Shown: positions 1 through 12,322 of the stretch, one piece after another
How the letters are laid out: each line of letters starts with the position of its first letter
Numbering within the stretch: the stretch's first letter is position 1
NCBI GenBank assembly: GCA_032718565.1
Contig: JAVGVS010000055.1
Coordinates: 2,017,706-2,081,705 of the forward strand
Reading direction: 5' to 3'
DNA from: Distichodus sexfasciatus
Taxonomy: Eukaryota; Chordata; Actinopteri; Characiformes; Distichodontidae
Length of the DNA: 64,000 bases
Position numbers and translations under genes: made by a program
Notes under the pieces: model-generated
Databases searched by the model: none
What the model was told of the DNA's origin: nothing
Seen by the model: only the letters and a program-made list of their open reading frames with translations

Positions 1-173
1 CGCAGGGACAACACCCCCACTTACGGTACGCGCTCTCCGCCTCTCTCGCCTCTCTCACCACGCTGCCACGATTTAACGCTTACAGCACTGGTTCCAGTGT
101 TGTGGCTCCTGTGTATCATTAGGGGGTTTTTATTTTTGTGTATTCTGTGACTCCGTGGTTGTGTGTGAGTCAG

Positions 174-276
174 GCAGACTGAGGCCCATCTCCATGCCGG
201 TGGAGTATAACTGGGTGGGAGACCAGGACGAGCCGGCCAAGCTGAAGAAAGAGCTCAGGAGAGGTGGGTGAGGGAG

Positions 277-313
<37 letters not shown>

Positions 314-3300
314 TGGAGTAGTGGGTTTACCTCTTCCTCCTAGTCCTGACAAAACCCTTAAAAACCCCAATTCAGTTTGGTGTCGAGTTCCCCGTCGACT
401 CTCATTTGTCTTCTCACAACCCCTTTAAAAACGCCAGCTTTTGCACTTCTGTGTCGATCCTCCCTCCCTCCCTCCCTCCTCGCCCTCTCCTGTTTTTTCT
501 CCTTTCACTTGGTGTTTCTCTGCATGCGTGTCCTTCTCTTTGTCTGGGAATTTTTATGCATTTTAGTGGTGTTCCATTTCCATGGAAACTCCAAAAGGGA
601 GCTCCTGTTGAGATACTGATATTCGAATGGATGAGATGCAACTTCATGGCCTAAGGAGTCGTAGCAGACATGCTGTTTATCAGGAATGTAAATCATAAGC
701 TGGAACTTGATATGATATTATATCAATTTAATAGACAACAATTCTACATCTGCTGATGTCACAGAGTCGATCCGATCTGCCGTAATGAGTCAGAAGTCGG
801 CGTTCTATTTATTTAGATACGGGCCGATTATGTTGAAAAACATAATAATAACATCACAAAAATAGCGATTTTTCTTTTTTGGAGACCTTTTCTTTCATAT
901 AAGACCAAAAAAGAAAAGTCGATATTTTTGATGTTTGTCAACATAATCGGCCCGTATCTAAATAAATAGAACGCCGACTTCCGACTCATTACGGCAGATC
1001 GGGTCACATTTTGATTCAATTCGATTCAGTGCAGAAGCCAGCGATCGATTGGAGACAACATTTGCTGATTTAACACAGTTTCTTTCATTCATGTCAATTC
1101 ACAAAAAGCAACTAAAATATCATTTGACATTTTTAATCCAAAGCTTAACCAGACACCAGACTGGTTTAAATTTTGGATCGGTGTTACAGGCTCGTTGATC
1201 ATTAAATCGGTGTAGGTCGACGTATTATTAAAGCCCCACGGTTCTGTGTTCTAGTAACTCAATCAGCAGTGCAGATTCAAATTGAGATGATGGATGTGAG
1301 CCGAGTACATTAGTCAAGAATTTTGAAGGTCCTTTGACCGATTAAATTTAGCTTCAGTCACTCGATCGTGCACCAGTGAGGATCTGATGAGACGTGTAGT
1401 GTAAGGAGTCGACATAGCAGTGCTGCTGCTGCACTTTCTACTTATACTTCAATTATTCATTCATTCATTCATTGTTCCCATCATTGTTCACACAGAGAAC
1501 TCCATGCTCCGGTACGGGGGCGAGGACGGGAAGGCGGGAGCCGAGGAGTACTTGATTGGCCGCAGCGGCAGCAGTAGGAGGAGCAGAAGGAAGAACGAGA
1601 AAGGAGGAAGCCCCGCCCATTACGCCCTGCTTCCGACCATTCAGATGGAGATGTTACGACAGGACTCCGTAACTACACCCACCTCTGATACCTCCTCCAT
1701 CTATCACGTGAGTTTACAGCAGTCTACAGTGTGTGAGGTCAGCTTGAGATAATGTGTAATATATGATAATAATATAATATATAATACTAATGATGACCGT
1801 CATGTTTTGCAGACCTTCAACCAGTCCTCACTGCTGTCAAGGTCAAAGAAGTTAAGAGGTAAAGATGCTAAGAAGTTAAGATGCTTTCTGTTACATAACA
1901 CAGATTAAAAAATACTCTAAAAAATACATACACGCCAATTAAAAGTCAAGCAATATTGTTTTTTCAGAGCCGATATCGATATTGATTATTGCTAGTTAAT
2001 GGGGCCGATAACTGATATTTGGAACCAATATGCAAGAAAAAAAAAATCTCTGTCAAATTTAGAATTTTACGAACACCAAGCTCAGCTGAAACTCTTCTCA
2101 CTCCTCTCCTTCTTCTCTGAGCTTCATGTGGCTTCAGTGTGGTGTGAGTGATAACTAGGCTTCTGCGTTGATTGGCTACTACTCGTGAGACATATAGCCA
2201 ATCAGAGACTATTGTGGGCGGAACATTAAATGAAGCAGTGAGTCGAGAGCAAACAGCACAAAGAGAAGAGACAGCGACGAATAATTACTTAATATTGGTG
2301 CTGGTCAAAATTAAACACAGATACCGATAATCGGCAAAATTCGATAATCAGCCCCTGATAATCGGCCCGGTCGATAATCAGTCAAGCTTTAATGTAAATC
2401 ACAAGTTTCATCACGATATGACACAAAATGGAAAAGTGTCGTTACGTGCCAAATGGTCTGAACCAAAATCCACCGACAAAGGGCTGTCCAGTTACATTTC
2501 ATGATCAGAAGGTCACTGGTTCGAATCCTGGACCGTTAAAGGTACCACTGAGGTACTTATGAGCAAGGTACTGTCCCCAAGCACTGCTCACTGAGCACAT
2601 TAGCAACTAACATAGTGTACATTAGCAACTAACATAGTGTACGTTAGCAACTAACATAGTGTACATTAGCAACTAACATAGTGTACGTTAGCAACTAACC
2701 TAGTGTACATTAGTAACTAGTATAGTATACATTAGCAACTAACCTAGTGTACATTAGCAACTAGCATAGTGTACGTTAGCAACTAACCTAGTGTACATTA
2801 GCAACTAACATAGTGTGTGTTAGCAGCTAACCTAGTGTACATTGGAAACTAACATAGTGTACATTAGCAACTAGCATAGTGTACATTAGCAACTAGCATT
2901 GTGTACATTAGCAACTAACATGGTGTACATTAGCAACTAGCATAGTGTACGTTAGCAACTAACATAGTATATGTTAGCAACTAACATAGTGTACATTAGC
3001 AACTAACGTAGTGTACATTAGCAACTAGCATAGTGTACATTAGCAACTAACATAGTGTACATTAGCAACTAGCATAGTGTACGTTAGCAACTAACATAGT
3101 ATATGTTAGCAACTAACATAGTGTACATTAGCAACTAGCATAGTGTACGTTAGCAACTAACATAGTGTACATTAGCAACTAACATAGTGTACGTTAGCAA
3201 CTAACATAGTGCTTTTGGGAAACACACTCCAGATCTGTAACTAACCACTAGACAAGCCGGAAAGTAGCAACTGGACACTTAATGATTCATTTTGAAACGT

Positions 3301-6300
3301 TGGCAGTATGTGTTTATTATTATTCCTCCTTCTTCCTTCTCTAATCTGGTTCTTTCTCCTCCTCTGTGCTGAAAGCTGGCTCGCTGTCGTCCATCAGCAA
3401 GCGGAGGATTTCGTGTAAGGACCTGGGCCAGGGCGACTGTGAAGGCTGGCTGTGGAAGAAGAAAGACGCCAAGAGCTACTTCTCTCAGAAGTGGAAAAAG
3501 TACTGGGTGGTGCTGAAGGACGCCAGTCTCTACTGGTACATCAATGAGGAGGTGAGGAGTCATGGGCTTTAACACACACTCATATCCAGAACGACTTCCC
3601 TTTACTAATGACAGAGAGAGTCTGGGGTCGGGGGTCAATTTGGGGTTATGGGTCTGGCTCAGGGTCCCAGTAGTGGTAGTTCTAGAGCTGGATTTGAATC
3701 CACAACCTCATGGTCTTTAGGCGAGGGTCCACTAGAGCACCACAGTGAAATATCATTCATTCATTCATTCATTCATTCATTCATTTATCAAATTAAACCA
3801 AAACGCAAAAATTTTTATTTCAACATTTGTTTCTAAAACCAACATGGTTTTAACAATATTTTTCTGATTTCACATTTTGGGCTGAAATAAACATGGAAAC
3901 AGACGACACACCCATATTGCATTTCGGGTCAATGTGACGAGCTGGAAGTAACCGTTAAGATGAGGTCAATCTGAAAGAGTTGTATATTTCTCTTTTCGTG
4001 CTGCTAATAAGAATGGATAGCCTTGTTTTACTGCATTGACAGTAAGAGGATTTCCCTTAATTTGTGTTTTTGGGGTTTTTTTTGCAGTCACCTTTGAGTG
4101 ATGGTCATTTCTGAGTTATGCCCCTTGCACTTGATAAAAATTGAAACTGAATATTTTACATTTTTGATTTGAGCACAAAATGAGAAATCTAAACATGACG
4201 CATTATTTGTTCTTTCATTTTGCTTTTTGATATGAATATTGATAAGAAAAATGTGTTTTTGAGTTTTGGTTTTAATCGGAAAAATGAATGAACAGATGAT
4301 ACATGGATTCACCATCACCACAGATTTGGCTGATGGTTCAGTCCTTACTGCAAAAATTCCTTCATTCAGAACGCGGCTTTAAAGCTATTCAGACCAGGCT
4401 TGGCTTTTCCAAGCAGTTATAGGGATTCCAAAATATGGATTAAGTTTGATTTATTTTGGCTTGGTTCACCTCCTTTACCCAGTAATATTGTTAGACACCT
4501 GTCATTCTTTTCCTCTTATTCTTCTTCATTCACAGTTACTGTAATAACCTACAGTCTGGGTTTCTCTCTGCAGGACGAGAAGGCGGAAGGCTTCGTCTGC
4601 CTGCCCGAATTTAAAATTGACAGAGCAAACGAATGCCGCAAGAAATTGTAAGCGCACCTGTGTGTTCTCGGAGATTAATACTGATTCCACAATTGCCACA
4701 GTTTTCATTTTTGCTTTCTCCCCATCTTTCAAGTGCTTTCAAGGCCTGTCACCCCAAGATCAAGAGCTTCTATTTTGCGGCAGATAACGTGGACGACATG
4801 AACAGGTGGGGAAGTCGATTATCGAAAGTGTGCAGCTTCCAATGTTTGATAATTCAGTTTAAGGTCGATATGGAGTGAGGTCACTGTCAAAAATATGAGA
4901 GCACAGATATGAGGTAATATTGAGCAAAACAGACGCTACGAGAGCACAGAATAAGCACTGCAAGCGTCCGCTTCACTAAGAGCGCCCACATCTCGCTACC
5001 ACGCTTCTCAGTTTTCTGCTCGTTTTGCAATTAAAACAGGAAGTACGTCAGAGATTCAGGGCTGATTCCAGAAACTATCGATCGAATAGATCCTCATTCA
5101 CTATCAACACATTGTAGTAGTTTTACAGTGATATTAGACGCTAAAGTTTGCGATGTGTGGGAGTTCTATGCACAATATCAGATATAGATGCTAACTTTTT
5201 AAGCTAATTTTCAGCGATCTGTGCCTCGAACCTCCGATGTATTTATTTTAATTCCAAAGCAAATGAGAAGGAAACTGAGAAGTGAGCGAGCGGTATCGAG
5301 AAGTGAGCGCTCTTTTATTCTGTGCTCTAATAGTGTCTGTTTTGCTGTGCTGTCTTATTTTTGTCAGTAATTTCACTCCATAGGTTGATTGCAAAGTTTC
5401 GGAAGGTTAATGTCTAAAAATATAAAATATTAACAAAAATATAAAAAGTGTAAACTATCATATTTATAGCTTGCTTAAAAATAGCACTGTTTTTACACAC
5501 ATGATCATATTACTTTTGCAAATTCTATCTATCAAGTATCGGGGGACAACATTCATGTTTAAACAATATCAAAATTAGATGAGGCGTTTCAAAGGATATT
5601 TTTATTTAACGTCCTGATGAAAAAAGGGAATTTTATATTTGTGACTGAATATAGTTCTTACACCTTATTATGAATCAAACTTTATATATATAGCCACACT
5701 GACTCGACATTTCACTTTGGCAGCATTTTAGCTCTTGTTTAATCTGCTCTTGTGTCACATTTAGCATCTCCCCAGGTGACCGATATTTTTCTTTTCTCTT
5801 TCCAGGTGGCTGAGTCGATTAAACATGGCAGCCGCCGCTCACTCGGAGCAGGAGAGGATTCGTCAGGATAATGGTGAGAGGAAACCTTCACGCTCGGTCC
5901 AACACGTCACATCAATTATTCTCCTGCTCTGATCTCATGCGCTCGGGCCTATAGATTCTATAAATACATGTAAACCTTTTACAAACACATTGTGTGTATT
6001 GATTGTTTGGGATGAAAACATTCTGGCGAGGTGTGGCAAAAATATAAAATTCAAAAATATATGCTTTATAAAAGATATACTTAAAAGGTTATTCGTTGCC
6101 TTGGCGTTGGAAGCAAAATGTGAAGGATTGAGGAAGGATGCCTCAAGACTTTACTACAGTATAAATTAAATTTTACAGTGAAGTGAATTATAGGAAAAGG
6201 TCAAATAATGTTAAAAAACTGAAAAATTATTCAGGAAGAATCTGTGTTAAAATTAGGTGCATTTTTGCCTGATGTGTTATTATCTTCATCCTGTTCCTCA

Positions 6301-7691
6301 TTCTCCCTCAGACTATTGGAGCGAGAGCGACCACGAGGACGCCGATCCCTTGTCCTCGATGCCGAAGCAGGACAGTCCTCCTCCTCCCTACGACACTTTC
6401 CCCCACTCCGCACTAGTACGTCTCACTTTCTCCTCACCAACAGGTCACTTCTGACCCAAATTTGTGTCGTGCTGCGCACAAGGGAGAGCTGGACTTACAG
6501 TTAGGGGACGTTATACGTAAAGGTCATAAGAAAAAATGTGAGAACTGGAGGAAGAGAGAAGGTGAGATAGTGGTGGGAGGAGGGAGTAAGAAATAGATAT
6601 GAAAAATGAGACACAAAAAAGCACGGAAGAACACATTAATTATTGATGCACTAGAGACCGTCTGGGCGGCTGGAAATGATCTGACAAAAAGGAGATTTTT
6701 AACAGCTTGGACTCTGATTCAGATCGTCTTATAATCCCTCGCAGGTGTGTGTGTGTGAGCGTGTGTAGGTGTGTGTGTGTGTAAGCATGTTTTAAAGACA
6801 GACAAAATGGATTTTAAGGATATGTAATAATAGTTATAGAACTTGTATTCTATTTTGGCGGTCTGATGTAGAATTTATTCTTTAGACTATTCTGGAAGTG
6901 TGTTCACAAAACACTTGCCTTACAGCTCTTACTTAAGGTCCAAGCTGCATTCTTTTTTGCTCTCCACGGATTTGAACCTCTATGAATAAAAAAATTGTAG
7001 TTGGCAGAGCGGCCAGGTGTCCAAACAAACTTATCCAGAGCAACCAATATTTCCTAAAAAATATTAATCTTCAATGTTTTTATCCCCTCTGCATGTCAAG
7101 CAGGTCAGCCCCTACCTGGAGCCCAAACACATGCGCCCCCCGTCCACCGAGAGTGTGCCGCCCCGCTCCCCCCACGACGATTTCCCCCCCGACTCCCAGC
7201 GGAGCGGCTCCGGCTCTCCCGGTCGCAGGTCGGGCAGCCAGCGGCGCTCCTGGCAGGACCTGATTGAGACCCCCCTGACCAGCTCGGGACTGCACTTCCT
7301 GCAGACGCTGCCACTGGACGACACCGTCTTTCTCGACCCCGGCGACGCCGTCGTTAACGCAGAGATGCGCCGCCTGTCCACGCTGCCCGGACATCGGCCG
7401 CCGATGGCCGAGCGTTACGGCCCGACCCCGGTCCCGCTGCCCGTCTCGGCTCGGATGGGAGGAGGAGGAGGAGGGATGGAGAAACTCCGTAGCTTCACGT
7501 TACCGCGTGACAGCGGCCTTCACGCCATCCTTGCTGCCACTGCAGGAGCCGGCGATCCCAGAGAACCACAACGCTACCAGCTGGGCCCGGCTTACACCCG
7601 AGATGCAGGTAAACAAATATGTATATGTGTATCCAGTGCTGGCAAAGTTACTCTTTCAAGCTATTTACAGTTAAACTACAGCCAAACAGCA

Positions 7692-7734
<43 letters not shown>

Positions 7735-9853
7735 AAATAATAAATATTAATAAAGGCTGCATGAAAAGCAGTAAAAGCATATTATTCCGGTACATTCCAG
7801 TAATTTCCGTCAGCTTCCCTTCAGACAGACTCATTCTAATTGACCATAATTTATTCCGGCAGTTCTCATCTCTCTGACCCCCATGATCTCTGCTGCCTCG
7901 TTTTACCCACACATACTCACGTTCGTGCTCACCCTACTCACACGCACATTCACACACATGTTTGCGCCCCAGAGCGCACGAGGAAGTGTCCTTTCCGTTT
8001 GTGTTAATGTCGTCTGATGCATAGGGCAAAGGAACATGGCCGCAGGTGCTTATCTCTACCTCTCTCTCTCGCTATCTTCTTGCTTTTTATTAAAAAGTAA
8101 AAAGGTCAGAATTCCTCCTGGTGCCGAGAACAGCCATGTTCATTCACTAATAAACCAGACTGTATTTCACTGACTGATGGAAACAGAGGCTTTATGAAAG
8201 CGTGTAGTGCTTGCCGTGTAGAATACAGGGTAGAGATGCAGTGCTGCCCCCTAGTGGTGATGTAGTGGAAGTGCTCAGAAAAAATGATGTAAAAGAAGAC
8301 AAACATAGATCGATAAACAACATTTTGGGAAAAATAATTACAAGATACTTCATCATTGACCCTGTTAATTTGTGGACTAATTTTTTTATAGTTTTCAACT
8401 GAATTTAAAGATTACATCATTTAAATGTTGCTGTTTTTCCATTTACGGCATTTATCAGACGTTCTTATCCAGAGCAACTTCCATTTAATTATTCACAGTC
8501 TCCCTGGAGCAACCTGAGGTAAAGGGTCTAGCTCAGGGAATAATAACAGTAGTGCTGAAGGTAGGAGTTGGACCCACAATCTCTTTTTCAAAAGGCAAGC
8601 ATCCTAACCACTAGTCCGCCACCCATTTTTTGAGCGGCTGAGTAGTGATGAGGAAAAATGTTTACTCAAAACCAAGGAGCATTATAACGGTTTGTACACT
8701 CCAGCTTATGTTGCAGTTGCATCTTTAAAACTCTCCCATTCTTAGATCTTGTTTTGTCTTTCACTGACCTCCTCCGTCTGATACATTTGTCCCAGAAGCA
8801 TCACTAATTTATCTTTACACCCCTACCTCCAAGAATCTGCCCGTGTTTTACTTCACATAGGGGCAATCGTGGGGCAATCGTAGCATAATGGTTAGGGTAT
8901 TCGCCCCATGAACAGAAGGTCCCCAGTTCAAATCCCGGGACCACTACAGGTACCACTGAGGTACTCATGAGCAAGTCACCTTCCCCAAGCACTGCTCAGC
9001 CAGGTGTCAGCTGCCCATTGCTCCTTCACAGATGGGTAAAATGCAGAGGTCACATTTCATTGTGGTGTGCTGCGCTGTGGTGTTTTCCCAGTGACAAATA
9101 ATCACTCACTTTCACATTCATTTCACTGTCGTAAAAAAAAGCAAAGCCACTAGCTGCTGTTGCGCCCACTTGAGACGTGTGAATTCAACTTTGTTTCCTC
9201 TAACACACTCCCAACCTGAGATGTTGTTCTTTGTTTTGCATCAACATACACTTTGAAGATAGCTGTGCTCTAATACTACGCTGGTGTCGCCCTGCAGGCG
9301 TGGAGCTGGAGCGCAAGCAGCAGGCCGACTCGCTGTGTGACCTTTACCGAGCCCTGGAGAGGGCCAGCTTGTCCCCGGTGAACGAGCACCGGTCCTCACG
9401 CCTGGAGTACAAACGCTCGTTTGTCCGCCGCTGCAACGACCCCCTGCTCAACGAGAAACTGGATCGCCTGCGCGTCCTTCAGAACGCCTTCAAGGTAGCC
9501 GTTCACCCCATCTGCCTCTCTGTTTCTCATGCATGATACACACAGTAAAATTCAGGTGCGTCACCCAAAACAGCGCTCTAAAAATGCAAACAAAAACTTC
9601 TTAAAACACAGTTGCTGTGTTGCTGAGTCGATGTATGCCAGTTTGTGAGCTGTATTTGAAGTTGTATATATGTAACAGATAATAATAGATAAACTAACAA
9701 AATACTAATAAAACAGTGCTGTTCCTTGTAAGTCATATTGTCACATGATTGTGGATTTTTTAAATCTTTATTTACTCTTTATCATAATGGTCTTTTCACC
9801 AGGACATCCCTCTCCAAGAAGCAGAGACGAAGATCATTCACCGGGACGTTTAG
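174..9853 (+). CDS. cnksr2: CNK-family scaffold (connector enhancer of kinase suppressor of Ras 2), 3' part, 11 exons
   Basis: CNK proteins are membrane-linked scaffolds that help couple RAS to RAF and Rho-family signalling; CNKSR2 is enriched at neuronal synapses. Coding exons read from the sequence: 174-263, 1496-1707, 1813-1858, 3376-3551, 4574-4647, 4734-4805, 5806-5873, 6312-6415, 7104-7608, 9298-9494 and 9803-9853. All join in frame at GT-AG sites. The first exon enters mid-codon, so the SAM, CRIC and PDZ domains lie upstream of the window. Exons at 3376-5873 encode the PH domain (GDCEGWLWKKKDAKSYFSQK, then KACHPKIKSFYFAA). Next come a Pro-rich KQDSPPPPYDT stretch, the SWQDLIETPLTSSGLH block, SFTLPRDSG, and a C-terminal block with DLYRALE and RRCNDPLLNEKL. 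These blocks match vertebrate CNKSR2 better than CNKSR1. The final 17-codon exon (ends HRDV, then TAG) differs from the longer mammalian tail and is the least certain part. The a/b fish paralogue cannot be decided. Confidence 0.9.
264..1495 (+). other. cnksr2 intron with GA microsatellite and hairpin MITE
   Basis: GT-AG intron between the first two exons in the window. It holds a (GA)n tract at about 280-308 and a palindromic MITE at about 769-1008. No other gene is visible. Confidence 0.7.
769..1008. mobile_element. Palindromic MITE, copy 1
   Basis: The two arms are inverted copies of each other: GATCTGCCGTAATGAGTC near the left end and GACTCATTACGGCAGATC near the right end, followed inward by AAGTCGGCGTTCTATTTATT and its complement. 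A second copy at 52494-52742 has cleaner ends (TGTGACCCGATC). The left terminus here is degraded. Confidence 0.8.
1940..2395. repeat. GATA-rich dispersed repeat in cnksr2 intron
   Basis: CCGATA/TATCGG words crowd both ends (GAGCCGATATCGATATTG at left, GATAATCGGCCCGGTCGATA at right), suggesting an old MITE with inverted ends. A similar degraded stretch lies at about 36660-36800. The class is not resolved. Confidence 0.5.
2480..2597 (+). repeat. tRNA-derived SINE, partial copy abutting tandem array
   Basis: It shows the B-box-like GGTTCGAATCC followed by the family's GGTACCACTGAGGTACT and CCCCAAGCACTGCTC. The tail is replaced by the 22-bp tandem array beginning at 2597. Confidence 0.75.
2597..3230 (+). 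repeat. 22-bp tandem array, locus 1
   Basis: About 28 imperfect copies of a unit with core TTAGCAACTAACATAGTG, separated by TACA or TACG spacers. The right edge runs into GCTTTTGGGAAACACACTCC, the terminal motif also seen at 12303-12322 and 24218-24236. It lies in the cnksr2 intron before the PH-domain exon. Confidence 0.95.
3632..3780. repeat. SINE family 2 fragment and (TTCA)n tract
   Basis: A fragment related to copies at 8440-8625 and 48223-48400 (GGTCTGGCTCAGGGTCCCAG, then GGATTTGAATCCACAACCTC). It is followed by a tetranucleotide ATTC tract at about 3752-3785. Confidence 0.6.
6416..7103 (+). other. cnksr2 intron, no further gene seen
   Basis: GT-AG intron with a short TG-rich stretch near 6744-6785 and a fragment of a dispersed repeat near 7010-7060. 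Nothing else is recognised. Confidence 0.6.
7692..7731. repeat. (AT)n microsatellite
   Basis: Uninterrupted AT dinucleotides in the cnksr2 intron after the large 505-bp exon. Confidence 0.9.
8440..8625 (-). repeat. SINE family 2 copy
   Basis: Reads on the minus strand with a tRNA-like head (AACCACTAG region) and a LINE-type tail, the complement of CGTTCTTATCCAGAGCAACT. It is a close relative of 48223-48400. Confidence 0.65.
8864..9112 (+). repeat. tRNA-derived SINE, near-complete copy
   Basis: Starts with a tRNA-like head (GCATAATGGTTAGGGTATTC as A box, GTTCAAATCCC as B box). The body has GGTACCACTGAGGTACTC and ACTGCTC, and it ends in GTGACAAATAATCACTCACT. It is one of about a dozen copies in the window and serves here as the reference copy. 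Confidence 0.85.
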
Positions 9854-10263
9854 AGACGTTTATTCACAAGCGACCAGAGCATGCAAAACATGAGAGGAGC
9901 CTATATGAGATCTAATGTTACAAGCATATACTCAGAATTAAAAAATATACTGGATAGTGTTAGATCTAGACCTGGGGACCCACTCACCTGTGCTGTTCTA
10001 ATGCATCAATCCTACATGGATAAATAGTCGCACATTTTCTAGAAAACACTGTGTGACATTACAATGTCAGAGAATTTCCGACATTTTTCTCGCAAATTTG
10101 TGATGTTAATCTCGATTTTTTTTGTGATTTTTTCTTGCAATTTTTTACAATGTTAGAGAAGGTCCAATTTTCTTCTTATACATTTATGGCTTTAATGTAG
10201 GAATTTCTGACTTTTTTCTCGAATTAAATATACAATGACCAAAGTTAGTCATTTTACCTATCA

Positions 10264-12322
10264 GGGGTGCGTTTCCCAAAAGCATAGTCGCTAACATATT
10301 GCTAACTACATTAGCTATTGTACACTATGTTAGTTGCTAACGTACACTATATTAATTGCTAATGTAAGTAAGTTGTTAACGTACACTATCATCTTCTTTC
10401 TCTCATCTGTCTCCATTTAGTCCTATCTTCTGCATCCTCTACCCTCACACCAACTAACTTCATGTCCTCTTTCACCGCAACCATAAATCTCCTTTTTGGT
10501 CTTCCTCTCAGCCTCCTGCCTGGTGGCTCCAACCTCAGCATCCTTCTACCTATGTAATCATTGTCTCTCCTCTGGACATGTCCAAACCATCTCAGTCTGG
10601 CCTCTCTGACTTTATCTCCAAAACATCTAACATGAGCTGTCCCGCTGATGAACTCATTCCTGATCCCATCCATTCTCGTCACTCCCAAAGAGAACCTCAA
10701 CATCTTGAGCTCTGCAACCTCCAGTTCTGCCTCCTATTTTCCTATGCCCTATGTCTCCAAACCATACAACATGGCTGGTCTCACTACTGTCTTATATACC
10801 TTTCCTTTCATTCTTGCTGAAACCCTTTTATCACACATCACACCTGACACTTTTCTCCACCTATTCCAACCTGCCTGCACACGCTTCTTCACCTCTTTTC
10901 CACTCTCTCCGTTGCTTTGGACCGTAGACCCTAGGTACTTGAAGTCCTCTACCTTCTTTACTTCTACTCTCTGTAACATCACTGTTCCACTTGTGCCCCT
11001 CTCATTTACACACGTGTTCTGTCTTGCTGCGACTAATCTTCATTCCTCTCTTTTCCAGTACATATCTCCACCTCTCTAGCCTAGCCCTAGCCTCACTGCA
11101 GATCACAATGTCATTTGCAAACATCATAGTCCATGGAGATTCCTGTCTAACACCATCTGTCAGCCTGTCCATCACCAAAGCAAACAAGAAGGGGCTTAGA
11201 GCCGATCCTTGATGCAGTCCCACCTCCACCTTGAACTCCTCTGTCACTCCTACAGCTCACCTCACTGCTGTCTCACAGCTCTCATACATGTCCTGCACCA
11301 CTCTAACATACTTCTCTGCCACTCCAGATCTCCTCATGCAATACCACAGCTGTTCTCTCGGCACCCTGTCATATGCTTTCTCTAAATCTACAAAGACACA
11401 ATGCAGCTCCCTCTGACCTTCTCTGTACTTCTCCATCAGCATCCTTAAAGCAAAAATGGCATCTGTAGTACTCTTTCTTGGCATGAAACCGTACTGCTGC
11501 TCACAAATGCTCACTTCTGACCTAAGCCTAGCTTCCACCACTCTTTCCCAAAGCTTCATTGTATGACTCATTAGCTTTATTCCTCTGTAGTTGCCACAAT
11601 TCTGTATGTCTCCCTTGTTCTTAAAAATCAGCACCAGAACACATTTCCTCCATTCCTTAGGCATCTTCTCACTCGTCAAGTTCTTGTTGAACAACCTAGT
11701 CAAAAACTCTACTGCCACCTCTCCTAGACACTTCCATACCGTATGTCATCAGGGCCAACTGCCTTTCCCCTCTTCATCCTCTTCAAAGCTTTCCTCACTT
11801 CATCCTTACTAATCTCAGCTACTTCCTGATCCACAACAGTCACCTCTTCTGCTCTACATTCTCTCTCATGCTAACGTACACTATGTTAGTTGCTAATGTA
11901 AGTTACTAACGTACACTATGTTAGTTGCTAATGTACACTATGTTAGTTGCTAATGTAAGTTGCTAATGTACTCTGTTAGTTGCTAATGTAAGTTACTAAC
12001 ATACACTATGTAAGTTGCTAATGTACACTATGTTAGTTGCTAATGTAAGTAAGTTGCTAATGTACACTATGTTAGTTGCTGATGTAAGTTACTAACGTAC
12101 ACTATGTTAGTTGCTAATGTAAGTTACTAACGTACACGCTGTTAGTTGCTAATGTACACCATGTTAGTTGCTAATGTAAGTAAGTTGCTAATGTACACTA
12201 TGTTAGTTGCTAATGTAAGTTACTAACGTACACTATATTAGTTGCTAATGTACACTATGTTAGTTGCTAATGTACACTGTATTAGTTGCTAACAAACACA
12301 ATGCTTTTGGGAATCGCACCCC
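10264..12322 (-). repeat. Inverted-repeat element with 22-bp tandem array, locus 2
   Basis: Left end GGGGTGCGTTTCCCAAAAGC and right end GCTTTTGGGAATCGCACCCC are inverted copies, marking a full element. Inside, the same 22-bp unit as at 2597-3230 appears in the opposite orientation (CACTATGTTAGTTGCTAA). A truncated LINE at about 10390-11871 splits it. The ends resemble fold-back MITEs of the fish Angel type; this is from memory and not searched. Confidence 0.85.
10390..11871 (-). mobile_element. 5'-truncated non-LTR retrotransposon (LINE), dead reverse transcriptase
   Basis: Minus-strand reading frames give reverse transcriptase motifs in order: GKAVGPDD near 11770-11790, NYRGIKLMS, VFVDLEKAYDRVPRE, GLHQGSALSPFLFALVMD, MMFANDIVICSE, then KYLGSTV and the C-terminal RWFGHVQRRDN. 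Stops and frame changes break it into at least four pieces. The catalytic FADD box reads FAND, so one catalytic Asp is lost. The 5' end, including the endonuclease, is missing. The clade looks RTE-like but I cannot fix it. The copy sits inside the 22-bp array, with AACGTACACTAT on both sides as a possible target duplication, though the array itself repeats that word. Confidence 0.85.

Noticed and set aside
2597..3230. Possible CRISPR-like direct repeat array
   Set aside because: The units are contiguous with no unique spacers, and the genome is vertebrate. It is a satellite array.
7074..7877. Single long open frame of 267 codons
   Set aside because: Only 7104-7608 is the cnksr2 exon. The rest is intron read-through, including an AT microsatellite giving an Ile-Tyr repeat.
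8864..9112. tRNA-like head as a possible true tRNA gene
   Set aside because: A and B boxes are present, but the cloverleaf does not close convincingly and the unit repeats about a dozen times with a SINE body and tail.
10578..11416. Plus-strand open frames across the LINE
   Set aside because: They are the antisense of the minus-strand reverse transcriptase, which carries the recognisable motifs.
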